64,000 nt of DNA from Desulfosporosinus cupriresistens (GCF_001707885.1 NZ_MASS01000012.1:1-64000), one strand, 5' to 3'; positions 1 to 8,278 are shown, counted from the first letter of the stretch. Notes: a model not told the origin generated them from the letters alone. Made by a program: numbers and translations.

Positions 1-426
1 ACACTGCGGAAAACGGGGAATTTCTTTTTTCAGGATCGGATCAAATAACCCTTCTTCAGCAAGCTTTTTTTTGAGTTGCTCAAAAGCCAAATAGAGTTGA
101 CCGAGCCCGCTAGGTTCCATCTCTTCGGCATAGAATTGAATCGTCCCCTCCCGTTCATACATACGGATGTTTCCGCGAATCATAACCTTTAATCCATCTG
201 TTGGGACAAAACGCGCACGTTCTGACCGGCTTCTAAACATGACCCCCTTAAGGCTGGAGGACTCATCTTTCAGGGTAAAATACCAGTGCCCAGATGCACG
301 ATGGTTCCTAAAGTTCGAAAGTTCACCACTGATCCAACAATTTTGTAAATCCATTTGATCCTGCAGGACTTCGCCGATTTGACCTACAATCTCGGATACC
401 GTCCAAATTTTCGGCACAAACTTCAC
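1..426 (-). CDS. xseA: Exodeoxyribonuclease VII large subunit, N-terminal part (cut by window edge)
   Basis: XseA joins XseB to form exonuclease VII, which degrades single-stranded DNA to oligonucleotides. Only the first ~142 codons are inside the window, reading off its left end. What is visible is the OB-fold nucleic-acid binding domain, with the family hallmarks TVSEIVGQI near the start, WISGELSNF, and GHWYFTLKD followed by MFRSRS. The GTG at 426 is preferred for family-like length; an in-frame ATG at 441 lacks any Shine-Dalgarno and abuts a hairpin. Its position after folD-fchA matches the conserved nusB-folD-xseA order of Firmicutes. The catalytic part is outside the window. Identity is secure, the start is uncertain. 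Confidence 0.9.
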   Translation of the reverse strand, partial: MKFVPKIWTVSEIVGQIGEVLQDQMDLQNCWISGELSNFRNHRASGHWYFTLKDESSSLKGVMFRSRSERARFVPTDGLKVMIRGNIRMYEREGTIQFYAEEMEPSGLGQLYLAFEQLKKKLAEEGLFDPILKKEIPRFPQC

Positions 427-444
427 CTCATAGCCTATCATAAC

Positions 445-490
445 ATATAGAAAAGGAGGGAAGAAATAATTCCTCCCCCCTTTTCTATAT
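445..490. repeat. Inverted repeat upstream of xseA
   Basis: An almost perfect inverted repeat: arms atatagaaaaggaggg (445-460) and cctccccccttttctatat (472-490) around an 11-nt loop. On the minus strand it ends four bases before the alternative xseA ATG at 441. It has an internal U-rich arm but no clean U-run after the stem, so it may be a weak bidirectional terminator or an mRNA-processing hairpin between fchA and xseA. The rest of 491-668 shows nothing I recognise. Confidence 0.6.
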
Positions 491-668
491 CGATGCGCGA
501 AGCCCAAAGCGCTAAGATCAAATCTGGAACTTCACGCTTTGAGCGTACAACTCTATATAAATCCACAAAATTCAATTGAAGCTTATGTTTCATTTAAGCG
601 AATTTCCATAGTTCATGAATAGCCGCTACTAATTACAAACACCATAAATGGGACCTCATGCCTTGCAC

Positions 669-1304
669 TTATAGTCGACTTTGTACGACAGCAATTGTCT
701 CCGCACAAATAACAGCCGCTTGTTCGAATAGTCTTGTTCGTTCAGCCAGAACCCGTTCTTTATACCCTTCATCTTTAATCTGAGGGAGGTTGATATCTAC
801 GCTCAGCATCGCAGATTTCAGTGCACTCTCCGCTAAATAGGCAGCTACGCCTGCATCACTGATCGCTCCCGTGTTACCAATCGGCGCTAACTCCTGGGCC
901 AATTGCAGAACTTTGAAACAATTCTGAGCAATCCCAAGCGGAGTATTCGTAGCAGAAACTAAAACCTCTTGCAATTTCCCTGTACGCACAGCTTTTTCTT
1001 CATCTGTGCCTTTTGGTAATTTTAAGGCCGCCATAAAATGCGAGAATTCAGCGATGTCCTGACTCAATCCAGATTTTAAAGCGTCCAATGTTGCTTCTGC
1101 CTGAGTCAAGATCTCTTTTACTTGGGGTTCTACATCTTTATATTTCTCCTTACCAATCGTAAGGTTAGCAACCATACAGGTCATTGATGCAGCTAATGCT
1201 CCAACATAAGCAGAAACACTACCACCGCCCGGTGTCGGTGCCGAACTAGCTGATACTGTCAGAAATTCTTCTGTCGTCCATTCCCAAACCTTATTCATAT
1301 CCAT
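669..1304 (-). CDS. fchA: Methenyltetrahydrofolate cyclohydrolase / cyclodeaminase family protein
   Basis: A 211-residue cytosolic protein of the formiminotransferase-cyclodeaminase C-terminal family. The diagnostic glycine-rich stretch SSAPTPGGGSVSAYVGALAA lies at about residues 19-38 and the rest is predicted all-helical, as in this family. Known members in anaerobes (FchA) interconvert 5,10-methenyl- and 10-formyl-tetrahydrofolate. Others remove ammonia from formimino-THF. Its ATG overlaps the folD stop by one base (TAATG), so the two are translationally coupled. This favours a role in one-carbon folate flux alongside FolD rather than histidine breakdown, and no hut genes are nearby. The exact reaction is inferred from context. 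Confidence 0.85.
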   Translation of the reverse strand: MDMNKVWEWTTEEFLTVSASSAPTPGGGSVSAYVGALAASMTCMVANLTIGKEKYKDVEPQVKEILTQAEATLDALKSGLSQDIAEFSHFMAALKLPKGTDEEKAVRTGKLQEVLVSATNTPLGIAQNCFKVLQLAQELAPIGNTGAISDAGVAAYLAESALKSAMLSVDINLPQIKDEGYKERVLAERTRLFEQAAVICAETIAVVQSRL

Positions 1305-2155
1305 TAACGTGTTCCCCCTTGGAGAACAATTCCTTTCAGAACATTCCGCATAATCAATGCAGTGGTCAAAGAACCAACTCCACCCGGTACTGGAGAAATC
1401 AACGAGGCCACTTCTTGGACAGCTTCAAAATCCACATCTCCGCAAATTCCCCCTGGAATTTCGTTGATCCCTGCATCAACAACAATCACACCTGGTTTGA
1501 CCATATCTTTTTTGATCATCTTAGCACGACCCACAGCCGCAATCAAAATATCAGCCTGCCGAGTAAATGATCCTAAGTCCTTTGTTTTGGAGTGACAAAT
1601 GGTCACAGTAGCGTTATGCTTCAAGATGAGAAAAACAAGGGGTTTACCCACGGTTTCACCACGACCGACAATAACGACATGTTTTCCACCAATCTCAACA
1701 CCTGAGCGCAAAAGCAACTCGATACAACTTTGGGGAGTAGCCGGAAAAAGTCCGTCCTCACCGCTTAAAATATAGCCTCGATTAATGGGATGTACACCAT
1801 CTACATCCTTTTCTGGTAGTACTGCCGCCATGATCTTTTCTTTCGAAAGTCCTTTAGGAAGAGGAAGTTCAATCATAATGCCATGAACTGCCTGATCACG
1901 ATTTAGGCCATCAATCCGCTCTAATACATCGGCTTCTTTAGAATCTGCTGGCATCACGAAAAGTTCAAAGGCCATACCCATGCCCTCAGCCACTTTTTGC
2001 TTTGACCGTGCATAAACTACCGAAGCCGGATCATCTCCAACAAGAATTACCGCAAGTTTAGGCTGCACCCCTTTTTCTTTCCACTGCGCAATTTCCTGAG
2101 TAACTTCTTCCTTAAGAATCTTTGACACCGCTTTACCATCTAATAGTTGAGCCAA
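1304..2155 (-). CDS. folD: Bifunctional methylenetetrahydrofolate dehydrogenase/cyclohydrolase
   Basis: FolD oxidises 5,10-methylene-THF with NADP and hydrolyses the methenyl product to 10-formyl-THF in the cytosol. Visible motifs are the active-site YARSKQKVAEGMG segment (Tyr and catalytic Lys), VDGVHPINRG, the dinucleotide-binding VIVGRGETVGKP, and the C-terminal signature SPVPGGVGSLTTALIMRN. I place the start at TTG 2155 (283 aa, usual family length) because AAAGGAG lies 8 nt upstream. An open frame continues to 2224 but adds residues unlike FolD. It is coupled to fchA downstream. The pair would supply formyl-THF for purines or run the methyl branch of the Wood-Ljungdahl pathway; that role is inference. 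Confidence 0.95.
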   Translation of the reverse strand: MAQLLDGKAVSKILKEEVTQEIAQWKEKGVQPKLAVILVGDDPASVVYARSKQKVAEGMGMAFELFVMPADSKEADVLERIDGLNRDQAVHGIMIELPLPKGLSKEKIMAAVLPEKDVDGVHPINRGYILSGEDGLFPATPQSCIELLLRSGVEIGGKHVVIVGRGETVGKPLVFLILKHNATVTICHSKTKDLGSFTRQADILIAAVGRAKMIKKDMVKPGVIVVDAGINEIPGGICGDVDFEAVQEVASLISPVPGGVGSLTTALIMRNVLKGIVLQGGTR

Positions 2156-2273
2156 TTGACACACTCCTTTCAATAATACCGATCTAATTATGTAAGTTGC
2201 CTGCAACCCTACACCAAGATCCAATCAAATTACTAGCTATACATTAATTGTTCGAGATGGTTATGCATTTTCC

Positions 2274-2314
2274 TTCTCAAATTATAGGAAAATAAATAGA
2301 AAAATAAGAAAATT
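2274..2314 (-). promoter_or_regulatory. Possible sigma-A promoter for folD-fchA
   Basis: On the minus strand a perfect TATAAT (2281-2286) has TTCTTA about 18 bp upstream in an AT-rich tract. Transcription would start near 2274, giving a leader of about 120 nt before the folD TTG. The -35 is weak. It lies between folD and the terminal-repeat element that ends at 2327. Confidence 0.4.
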
Positions 2315-2340
2315 GCATACATAGGGGAGGAAGTTTCTTA

Positions 2341-2445
2341 GCATCCTATGCCGGAAGGTATTTCTATAGGGATCACGGCTTCGGCGATACTCTATCCTAC
2401 GCCGGTAAGAATTCCTCTAGGGATCACGGCTTCGGCGATACTCTC
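2341..2445. repeat. Two-copy tandem repeat of ~51 bp
   Basis: Two adjacent units share atcctaYgccggWaRg followed by agggatcacggcttcggc and gatactct. The second ends near 2442 and is followed by two copies of actggagactatcgt. Related fragments (gatagtctccagtggaga) appear at 50201-50218. Only two units exist, so this is not an array. Confidence 0.7.
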
Positions 2446-2562
2446 CACTGGAGACTATCGTACTGGAGACTATCGTGATCGCACACGCTTCATTTGCTAT
2501 TCGCTTGTCGCTAAGACTTAAACGCAAAACCTCTGGGCTATTCTGCATGTCCGCCGCTCCTT

Positions 2563-2606
2563 GCCATCCTGCAAGAAGGCTAATACGTGCGAAGACAGTG
2601 TCTTCG
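2563..2606 (+). repeat. Dispersed hairpin repeat, copy A
   Basis: Reads gccatcctgcaagaaggc, then taatacgtg, then the palindrome cgaagacagtgtcttcg (2590-2606). Other copies lie at 31060-31103, 35459-35489, 35493-35535, 50105-50148 and 57328-57361. All are intergenic. This copy sits inside the terminal-repeat element. Confidence 0.85.
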
Positions 2607-2748
2607 GGCACCGCGGCATCAGTCCATCCATGGACAAGTCCCGTTGCGTTTCTTCACGCCTTATCGTCTGCGCTCATTGACGCAATTCCGCTAAAGCGCT
2701 CTCTAAGCTAAGAAACTTCCTCTGGCTTGAATTTCTCGCCTGCAAATA

Positions 2749-2785
2749 TCAAGAAACGCCAAAACTAAGTTTTGACGTTTCTTGA
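2749..2785 (-). terminator. Probable terminator downstream of nusB
   Basis: Arms tcaagaaacgccaaaac (2749-2765) and gttttgacgtttcttga (2769-2785) form a 17-bp stem with one mismatch and a 3-nt loop. On the minus strand it follows the nusB stop by about 180 nt and is trailed by a T-rich tatttg. The stretch 2786-2967 between it and nusB is GC-rich, with gttcggacgcgctcgcgaacc-like short inverted repeats and no gene. Confidence 0.6.
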
Positions 2786-2967
2786 ATGTCTCCTCATCTA
2801 GACGAGATAGCAGATAAGTGAGCCACAAATGAAGTTCGGTTCACATGCAGAAATGCCCAGAGGTTCGGACGCGCTCGCGAACCGTCCAGCGAGCCAGCGG
2901 CGGAACTCGCAGACGCGTGCAGAAAATCGGTCCTCCCCAGAGCAAATCCAAAGAGGGAACCTCGGTT

Positions 2968-3390
2968 CTATTTTTGCTCTACTTTCGAGACACTGTCAAC
3001 GATCCGATCAAGAATACCATTGACGAACTTTGCTGATTCTTCTCCTCCAAAACGTTTCGCTAGTTCGATCGCTTCGTTGAGACTTACTCGACCTGGAATA
3101 TCCGGTCGGAAAAGAATCTCGTAGGTGGCTAATCGCATCACATTCCGATCCACATTTGCCATACGGCTAATGGTCCATTCCTGCGCAAAGGCCGCAATCT
3201 TTAGATCAATTTCATTCTGATGGGCTATTGTCCCATCTACTAGTTCCTGAGTAAAGGGTATACTGGCCTCAGGGACTGAAAACTCTGCGGCCCAACGTTG
3301 CACAGCTTCTGCAGCAATCAACGGTTCTTTCGTTAAGTCCCTTTGAAAAAGCACTTGTAATGCTGTTTCACGGGCTAATCTTCGACTCAA
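2968..3390 (-). CDS. nusB: Transcription antitermination factor NusB
   Basis: NusB binds boxA RNA with NusE (ribosomal protein S10) and supports rRNA transcription antitermination. The 140-residue all-helical protein shows family motifs: SRRLARETALQVLFQRD at the N-terminus and LATYEILFRPDIPGRVSLNEAIELAK followed by FVNGILD near the C-terminus (given here as ~residues 90-130). The start is TTG 3390, with GGAGG seven bases upstream; an upstream ATG would run into the DUF2273 gene. It sits 11 bp after the DUF2273 gene at the end of the Asp23/AmaP group and before folD, the usual Firmicutes order. Confidence 0.95.
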   Translation of the reverse strand: MSRRLARETALQVLFQRDLTKEPLIAAEAVQRWAAEFSVPEASIPFTQELVDGTIAHQNEIDLKIAAFAQEWTISRMANVDRNVMRLATYEILFRPDIPGRVSLNEAIELAKRFGGEESAKFVNGILDRIVDSVSKVEQK

Positions 3391-3401
3391 TGGAATTCCT
3401 C

Positions 3402-3650
3402 CTAGTATCTGTGTAAAATTCTTTCCAACCAAGCTGTAATAATATTATGATCATCTTGACTCTTTCCTAAGACGAATCCTAAGACAGTAACCATGGTTAA
3501 AACCAGTGTCCGCCAAAAACCAAGCGTCACTATCAATATACCCAACAAAAACCCAACGGATGTTCCGATGAGCTTGCCCGGATGATTGCCGATGGCCCAA
3601 ACCAGAAACCGTGAAATCTGCTCTTCAATTTTCAGCCACAACCCACTCAT
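3402..3650 (-). CDS. DUF2273 small membrane protein
   Basis: An 82-residue protein with two hydrophobic segments (about residues 27-43 and 46-62) and polar ends, matching the DUF2273 family that accompanies Asp23/AmaP genes in Gram-positive bacteria. Its ATG overlaps the amaP stop (ATGA) and has no strong Shine-Dalgarno, so it probably depends on translational coupling. Family members are thought to help anchor or modulate envelope-stress proteins, but no biochemical activity is established. The function here is inferred from the neighbourhood only. Confidence 0.85.
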   Translation of the reverse strand: MSGLWLKIEEQISRFLVWAIGNHPGKLIGTSVGFLLGILIVTLGFWRTLVLTMVTVLGFVLGKSQDDHNIITAWLERILHRY

Positions 3651-4162
3651 CGGACGCGTGCCAAACGGGCCTTTTCCAGACTACGCACGAGCACTTTCAC
3701 CTCAGTCACTAGAATTCCTGTGTAAAGCTCGACATCCTGTTTGACCTTTGCTTTAAGTTCTGCGGAAATTTGGGGAATCAGAACATCTTGCTCAAATTGG
3801 CAAGAGACCATAATCTGAAGCCCGGTTTCACGCTCCCTTAGGCTTGATTGAACCTGGAGTACGCCGGGCAATACCATTGCACTGCGAGCTATTATTTCCT
3901 GCAAAGCATCCTGAGAAATGCGGACGTCGCCTCCTTTTGAAGACGTCAAAAACGAACGCTCCGTACTTTTTCGCGGTCGGACAAACAAAAGCAAACCTAA
4001 CATAAGCAAGAATGCAGCCAGAACAATACTTTCCCAAGGGTTCGCTTTTAACCAATCAAGCCCTTGAACAATAAGGAGATAGGGAAGCCCCCACCCTGTG
4101 GACATTGCTAATATCCAAAGTGCCCCAAAGATAAGAAGGCATCCCAAAACATAGGCTAACAT
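3647..4162 (-). CDS. amaP: Alkaline shock response membrane anchor protein
   Basis: A 171-residue membrane protein with two N-terminal transmembrane segments (about residues 4-22 and 43-63), a basic RPRKS stretch and a soluble C-terminal Asp23-like domain (from ~residue 78) with AMVLPGVLQVQSSL and a Val/Lys-rich end. In staphylococci AmaP tethers Asp23 to the membrane and is linked to cell-wall stress. It has a good AGAGGGG Shine-Dalgarno before ATG 4162, lies downstream of the asp23 gene across a strong hairpin, and overlaps the DUF2273 gene by 4 bp. Confidence 0.88.
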   Translation of the reverse strand: MLAYVLGCLLIFGALWILAMSTGWGLPYLLIVQGLDWLKANPWESIVLAAFLLMLGLLLFVRPRKSTERSFLTSSKGGDVRISQDALQEIIARSAMVLPGVLQVQSSLRERETGLQIMVSCQFEQDVLIPQISAELKAKVKQDVELYTGILVTEVKVLVRSLEKARLARVR

Positions 4163-4183
4163 TTATCGTCCCCTCTTTCAGAA

Positions 4184-4210
4184 GCCCCCCCTGGCATTTC
4201 CAGGGGGGGC
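4184..4210 (-). promoter_or_regulatory. GC-rich hairpin between asp23 and amaP
   Basis: Perfect 11-bp arms gccccccctgg and ccagggggggc with a 5-nt loop, six bases after the asp23 stop. No U-run follows, so it is better explained as an mRNA-stability or processing hairpin, or a partial terminator, that lets Asp23 be made in excess over its membrane anchor. Confidence 0.65.
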
Positions 4211-4215
4211 CAACT

Positions 4216-4611
4216 CTACTTCAGACGAAAGTCTTCTTCTTTGGTTTCCGGTAAAGGTTTAAAATTTACCCCTTGTACATGAACATTTGCTTCGACTACC
4301 TTGAGTCCAGTCATGCTTTCAATGGCTTCCTTCACTGATTCCTGCACCCTCAAGGCAACTCCCGGAATCGATACGCCATATTCCACCACAATAAAGAGGT
4401 CCACGGCAACTTCATGCTCGCCGACTTCCACCTTAACCCCTTTAGATAGGTTTTTATTTCTCCCTAACATGTGTGCAAGATCTCCTACAAGACCTCCACT
4501 CATGCCTGTTACACCCTCCACTTCAGAAGCAGCTAATCCAGCAATAACTTCTACAACTTCATCAGCGATTCGAATAGAACCGAGGGAATTCTCCATTCCC
4601 AAGCTTTCCAT
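4216..4611 (-). CDS. Asp23/Gls24 family envelope stress response protein
   Basis: A 131-residue cytosolic Asp23-family protein (YqhY-like by position). It shows LGSIRIADEVVEVIAGLAAS followed by EVEGVTGMSGG, and a C-terminal VVEANVHVQGVNF, all typical of the family. The start is ATG 4611 with GGGGGTGAAG just upstream. An open frame extends to 4704 but reads through a CGAACCACGAA-type repeat, so it is not coding. In B. subtilis the gene next to accBC (yqhY) is linked to acetyl-CoA carboxylase and lipid homeostasis. Here it also follows accC, and it precedes amaP, suggesting a link between envelope stress and lipid synthesis. Function is not proven. Confidence 0.9.
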   Translation of the reverse strand: MESLGMENSLGSIRIADEVVEVIAGLAASEVEGVTGMSGGLVGDLAHMLGRNKNLSKGVKVEVGEHEVAVDLFIVVEYGVSIPGVALRVQESVKEAIESMTGLKVVEANVHVQGVNFKPLPETKEEDFRLK

Positions 4612-4626
4612 GTCTTCACCCCCAAA

Positions 4627-4670
4627 TCGTGGTTCGATATTCGTGGTTCGTGGTTCGATATCGAACATCG
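4627..4670. repeat. CGTGGTTCG-type short repeat upstream of asp23
   Basis: Consecutive degenerate units of tcgtggttcgatat and tcgtggttcg fill this stretch, ending 16 bases before the asp23 start codon. The same string arrangement occurs at 23677-23714, also 15-16 bases before a start codon. Looser relatives are at 4808-4856 and 23735-23780. Confidence 0.8.
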
Positions 4671-4706
4671 CGTCACGCACTAAGCACCTGCATAAGTTTA
4701 ACAAAT

Positions 4707-4737
4707 CATCAGATGGAGTTTATAACTCCATCTGATG
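4707..4737 (-). terminator. Hairpin terminator between accC and asp23
   Basis: A perfect 14-bp stem (catcagatggagtt at 4707-4720, aactccatctgatg at 4724-4737) with a 3-nt loop. On the minus strand it is followed by ATTTGTT. It separates the acc genes from the Asp23 group and suggests that asp23 has its own promoter in 4640-4705. Confidence 0.6.
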
Positions 4738-4807
4738 TAGGTTTCCTTTATCCAAGTATTGTTGCTATTATAACAAATCAAGGCTGATCTGGCAAAGGCT
4801 ACTATTC

Positions 4808-4856
4808 GATTTTCGTGGTTCTTAATCAAAACTCGTAGTTCGTAATTCGAACAACA
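4808..4856. repeat. Degenerate CGTGGTTCG/CGTAGTTCG repeat
   Basis: ttcgtggttc, ctcgtagttcgtaattcg and similar units lie just after the accC stop on the minus strand. Same family as 4627-4670 and 23677-23780, but less regular. Confidence 0.55.
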
Positions 4857-4881
4857 ACACTGCGAACACCTAACTGCGAGT

Positions 4882-6228
4882 CTATTCTCCTAAAATTCGA
4901 CGCTGGATAAAATTCGTGTAGACCTCTCCACGTCGGTAAAAGGCATTGTCTAATACCTTTAGTTGGAATGGGATTGTTGTATAAATTCCTTCGATGACGA
5001 ATTCCTCAAGGGCCCGCTTCATCCGAGCAATAGCTTCTTGCCTTGTGGCACCCCAGACAATCAATTTTCCAACCATCGAGTCATAGTAGGGTGGAACCGT
5101 ATATCCCTGATAAACTGCACTGTCAACCCGTACTCCCGGGCCGCCTGGTACATGATAAATTTTGATTGTTCCTGGGGAAGGCATAAAGTTCTTATCCGAA
5201 TTTTCTGCATTGATTCTGCACTCAATTGACCAGCCATTTATTTGAATATCCCTTTGCGTAAAGCCCAACGGTTCACCCGCTGCTAAACGAATTTGTTCTT
5301 TGACTAAATCCAGCCCCGTTACCATCTCGGTGACTGGATGTTCAACCTGTATCCTGGTGTTCATTTCAATAAAATAAAAGTTTCCATGACGATCCAACAA
5401 GAACTCAATTGTCCCTGCATTTGAATAGTTGGCTGATTTAGCCGCTTTGACTGCTACAGCTCCCATTTTCGTCCTTAACTCAGGAGTCAAAGCACTTGAA
5501 GGTGCTTCTTCTAAAAGTTTTTGATGGCGACGTTGCAAAGAACAATCCCGTTCGCCCAAATGTACGACATTACCATACTTGTCTCCTAAGATCTGAAACT
5601 CTATGTGTCGAGGTTCTTCAACATATTTTTCCAGATAAACCTCAGAGTTACCAAAGGCAGCCTGAGCTTCATTTTGAGCGGCTTGAATGGAACTTCTCAA
5701 TTCCTTGGAATTTTGGGCAACCCGCATCCCTTTGCCTCCGCCACCGGCCGACGCTTTAATCAAAACAGGATACCCAATGTCTTCCGCAATTGCGGCAGCC
5801 GTTTCTTCATCTTTAATAATCTCTTTAGAACCCGGCACTACTGGGACACCGGCTTCAATCATGGTTTTACGTGCTTTAGCCTTATCTCCCATCGTTTCGA
5901 TAGCTTGTGGAGATGGTCCGATAAAGGTAATACCACACGATTCACATATCTCAGCAAAACGGGCGTTTTCAGATAAAAAACCGTATCCGGGATGAATTGC
6001 ATCAACACCTGTTAATTCAGCAGCGCTAATTATATTCGGAATATTGAGATAACTTTTGGCGCTTGCTACCGGTCCGATACATACTGCTTCATCAGCAGCC
6101 TTCACGTGCAAAGCTTCCCGATCCCCCTCAGAAAAAACAGCGACCGTCTGAATATCAAGTTCACGACATGCTCGAATGACGCGTAAAGCAATTTCTCCCC
6201 GATTCGCAATCAGGACTTTCTTAAACAT
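4882..6228 (-). CDS. accC: Biotin carboxylase subunit
   Basis: Carboxylates the biotin carried by AccB using ATP and bicarbonate. At 448 aa it matches the family length. Domains in order: N-terminal biotin-carboxylase domain from [22 protein letters not shown]-grasp domain with the glycine-rich loop [13 protein letters not shown] (about residue 159) and the catalytic [14 protein letters not shown] (about residue 287), and the C-terminal domain ending near residue 442. GGAGAAAT precedes ATG 6228, 11 nt after the pycB-accB stop, so the two form one operon. It could serve acetyl-CoA carboxylase, a pyruvate carboxylase-like enzyme, or both. No accA or accD is nearby. Confidence 0.97.
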   Translation of the reverse strand: MFKKVLIANRGEIALRVIRACRELDIQTVAVFSEGDREALHVKAADEAVCIGPVASAKSYLNIPNIISAAELTGVDAIHPGYGFLSENARFAEICESCGITFIGPSPQAIETMGDKAKARKTMIEAGVPVVPGSKEIIKDEETAAAIAEDIGYPVLIKASAGGGGKGMRVAQNSKELRSSIQAAQNEAQAAFGNSEVYLEKYVEEPRHIEFQILGDKYGNVVHLGERDCSLQRRHQKLLEEAPSSALTPELRTKMGAVAVKAAKSANYSNAGTIEFLLDRHGNFYFIEMNTRIQVEHPVTEMVTGLDLVKEQIRLAAGEPLGFTQRDIQINGWSIECRINAENSDKNFMPSPGTIKIYHVPGGPGVRVDSAVYQGYTVPPYYDSMVGKLIVWGATRQEAIARMKRALEEFVIEGIYTTIPFQLKVLDNAFYRRGEVYTNFIQRRILGE

Positions 6229-6239
6229 GCAATTTCTCC

Positions 6240-6731
6240 TTATTTTTGAATGATGAACAGTGGTTGGCCGTATTCAACGGGTTGCCCGTTCTCTACTAAA
6301 ATTTGAATGATCTTGCCTTCTACTTCAGATTCAATCTCATTCATCAGTTTCATGGCCTCCAGAATGCAAACTGGCTGCCCTACTTTGACTAGTTGACCCA
6401 ACTCCACATAAGGAGGTGCATCAGGAGCCGGCGATTGATAAAACGTCCCCACCATAGGAGAAACAATCGATTCCGTGTTTTCTAAAACAATGGGTTCCGG
6501 TGCTGCTGTTGTGGCTAAAGGCGCCTCGACAATAGGTGCTTGAACCACAGGTTTAGCAGCAACTTGAGCTATAGCAGGTTGTTGATGAGTGGGGGCCATG
6601 ACTGGAACTCCAGTAACCACACTTGGTCCTTTACGAATGGCTACTTTTACTCCATCACTTTCGAGATTTAATTCACTTATTTCAGTTTCATCTATAAGCT
6701 TTATCAATTCTTTAATTTCTTTCAAATTCAT
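6240..6731 (-). CDS. accB: Internal in-frame biotin carboxyl carrier protein (candidate second start)
   Basis: Within the fusion, TAAGGAGG lies eight bases before an in-frame ATG at 6731 that opens exactly on the canonical AccB N-terminus ([15 protein letters not shown]). The resulting 163-residue protein has normal AccB length and the full biotinyl domain with EAMKL. Such a strong site inside a coding region, at a domain boundary, is unlikely to be chance. It may reflect an ancestral separate accB gene that still makes its own product. That the shorter product is made is inference. Confidence 0.6.
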   Translation of the reverse strand: MNLKEIKELIKLIDETEISELNLESDGVKVAIRKGPSVVTGVPVMAPTHQQPAIAQVAAKPVVQAPIVEAPLATTAAPEPIVLENTESIVSPMVGTFYQSPAPDAPPYVELGQLVKVGQPVCILEAMKLMNEIESEVEGKIIQILVENGQPVEYGQPLFIIQK

Positions 6732-8177
6732 TTTTGAATCCTCCTTAGATAACCAAGCGGCGCCTGTTTTGGTCGTTTCCACTGTCTCCTTTGTCTCCTT
6801 TGTTACCTTGGCTACTTTTGGCTCTTCTCTTGGGATGACACCTATTTCTCGTCCCTCAAAAAACTTCTTGGCAACTTGAGGGAACATGGCATAACTAATG
6901 ACATCTTCTGGGGAACGAGCTAAGCCTGCACTTTCCCGTTCTGCCTTAGGCATTCCGGGTTCTAGTTTATCTGCTGGACGCACGGTCAACGGTTCTTCAT
7001 CCCCAATGATTTTCTTCTGGACTTCAGGATCAATCGGAGCCGGGGGACGTCCATATAAACCACGGACATACGCTTTTACTTCACCCGGTATTAATTTATA
7101 TCTTGCCCCACTCAGAACATTTAATACGGCCTGTGTTCCAACAATTTGGCTGGCGGGAGTTACCAACGGAGGATAGCCTAACTCAGCTCGAACCTTGGGA
7201 ATCTCATCTAACACATCATGAATGCGATCCAAAGCCTTTTGTTCTTCTAGTTGCGATACAAGGTTGGAAATCATTCCTCCTGGAACCTGATGATCAAACA
7301 CTCTCATGTCCGTAATCCGAGTCACACCGCGGTCAAACCCACGGCTTTTGCGCAGGGCTTCAAAATACTTTGCTATATGAAACAAATCACGTAGATTTAG
7401 ACCTGAATCATATTCCGTTTCTTGAAACGCTCGAACAACTGTTTCGACCGGTGGTTGGCTTGCCCCAAAAGCTATCGGAACACTGGCGGTGTCAATAACG
7501 TCCACCCCTGCTTCTGCAGCCTTTAAGTACGCCCCGACGGCCATTCCACCAATGTAATGGCTATGCAAATGGATCATAATTCCTAATTCTTTTTTCAGTA
7601 ACGTAACCAACTCAAAAGCCTTAAACGGAGTGAGCAAACCAGCCATATCCTTGATACAAATGGAATCGGCGCCGAGCTTCACCAGTGCCGTGGCTGTTTC
7701 CAAGTAGTGTTCAGTCGTATGAACGGGACTAATTGTATAAACAACCGAGGCCTGAACATGCGCTCCTGCCGCTTTAGCCGCTTCCATGGGAACGACCATA
7801 TTTCTAACATCATTTAACGCATCAAAAATACGGATAATATCAATCCCATTTTTCACACTTAGTGACACAAATTCCCGTACTACATCATCCGGGTAATGAG
7901 TATACCCGACTAAAGACTGGCCTCTGAGCAACATTTGCAACGGCGTTTTTTTGACGTAGCTCTTGATCAGTCGCAACCGTTCCCAAGGATCCTCACCCAA
8001 GAAACGCAAACAGACATCAAAAGTGGCTCCTCCCCATACTTCCAATGAGAAGAACCCTACCTCATCCAACTCTGTCAGGATCGGCAGCATATCTTCCGTA
8101 CGCATCCGCGTAGCCCAAAGGCTCTGATGTGCATCCCTCAAGGTGGTATCCGTAATCTTGACTGGTTTCACTGCCAT
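6240..8177 (-). CDS. Pyruvate/oxaloacetate carboxyltransferase fused to biotin carboxyl carrier protein
   Basis: A 645-residue fusion. Residues ~1-470 are a PycB/OadA-type carboxyltransferase: [16 protein letters not shown] near the N-terminus, [10 protein letters not shown] with the catalytic Lys region, HLHSHYIGG metal-ligand histidines, then the conserved tail domain containing [14 protein letters not shown]. Residues ~483-645 are a complete [19 protein letters not shown], a Pro/Ala linker, and the biotinyl domain with EAMKLMNE (target Lys about 610). The start is ATG 8177, with GAGAGGGG upstream. In B. subtilis accB alone occupies this place before accC. A strong internal Shine-Dalgarno and ATG at the BCCP boundary (6731) suggests a second, shorter product. 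With AccC the fusion would carboxylate pyruvate; the free BCCP could serve acetyl-CoA carboxylase. Confidence 0.9.
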   Translation of the reverse strand: MAVKPVKITDTTLRDAHQSLWATRMRTEDMLPILTELDEVGFFSLEVWGGATFDVCLRFLGEDPWERLRLIKSYVKKTPLQMLLRGQSLVGYTHYPDDVVREFVSLSVKNGIDIIRIFDALNDVRNMVVPMEAAKAAGAHVQASVVYTISPVHTTEHYLETATALVKLGADSICIKDMAGLLTPFKAFELVTLLKKELGIMIHLHSHYIGGMAVGAYLKAAEAGVDVIDTASVPIAFGASQPPVETVVRAFQETEYDSGLNLRDLFHIAKYFEALRKSRGFDRGVTRITDMRVFDHQVPGGMISNLVSQLEEQKALDRIHDVLDEIPKVRAELGYPPLVTPASQIVGTQAVLNVLSGARYKLIPGEVKAYVRGLYGRPPAPIDPEVQKKIIGDEEPLTVRPADKLEPGMPKAERESAGLARSPEDVISYAMFPQVAKKFFEGREIGVIPREEPKVAKVTKETKETVETTKTGAAWLSKEDSKMNLKEIKELIKLIDETEISELNLESDGVKVAIRKGPSVVTGVPVMAPTHQQPAIAQVAAKPVVQAPIVEAPLATTAAPEPIVLENTESIVSPMVGTFYQSPAPDAPPYVELGQLVKVGQPVCILEAMKLMNEIESEVEGKIIQILVENGQPVEYGQPLFIIQK

Positions 8178-8278
8178 TACCCCTCTCTGTATTCTCCCCA
8201 TCTTTAAGAAATTCCTGCAATGAATGTTTTTCATTTGTCTTTCCACTCAGGAGAGACAATAGTCCTCATGAATATATA

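Larger units (their letters stand above)
2327..2722. mobile_element. MITE-like element with perfect 16-bp terminal inverted repeats
   Basis: A 396-bp non-coding stretch bounded by gaggaagtttcttagc (2327-2342) and its exact reverse complement (2707-2722). Inside are a two-unit tandem repeat (2341-2445), a copy of the dispersed hairpin repeat (2563-2606) and a block at 2649-2706 that recurs at 58272-58319. No transposase or convincing ORF is present. The short open frames show no codon structure or ribosome-binding sites. It resembles a miniature inverted-repeat element or a composite of smaller repeats. Mobility is inferred from structure alone. Confidence 0.6.

Noticed and set aside
2341..2445. 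Possible CRISPR-like array
   Set aside because: Only two adjacent ~51-bp units with no spacers and no cas genes.
2417..2711. Overlapping short open frames in the intergenic element
   Set aside because: They lie inside the inverted-repeat element, lack ribosome-binding sites and match nothing I know.
4612..4704. N-terminal extension of the Asp23 protein
   Set aside because: The extension is the translation of the CGTGGTTCG-type repeat; a good ribosome site marks ATG 4611.
4301..4735. 144-codon open frame opposite asp23
   Set aside because: Its composition mirrors the minus-strand gene and it has no Shine-Dalgarno; antisense shadow.
5605..5995. Overlapping plus-strand open frames opposite accC
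   Set aside because: They cover a strongly conserved accC region and have unlikely composition.
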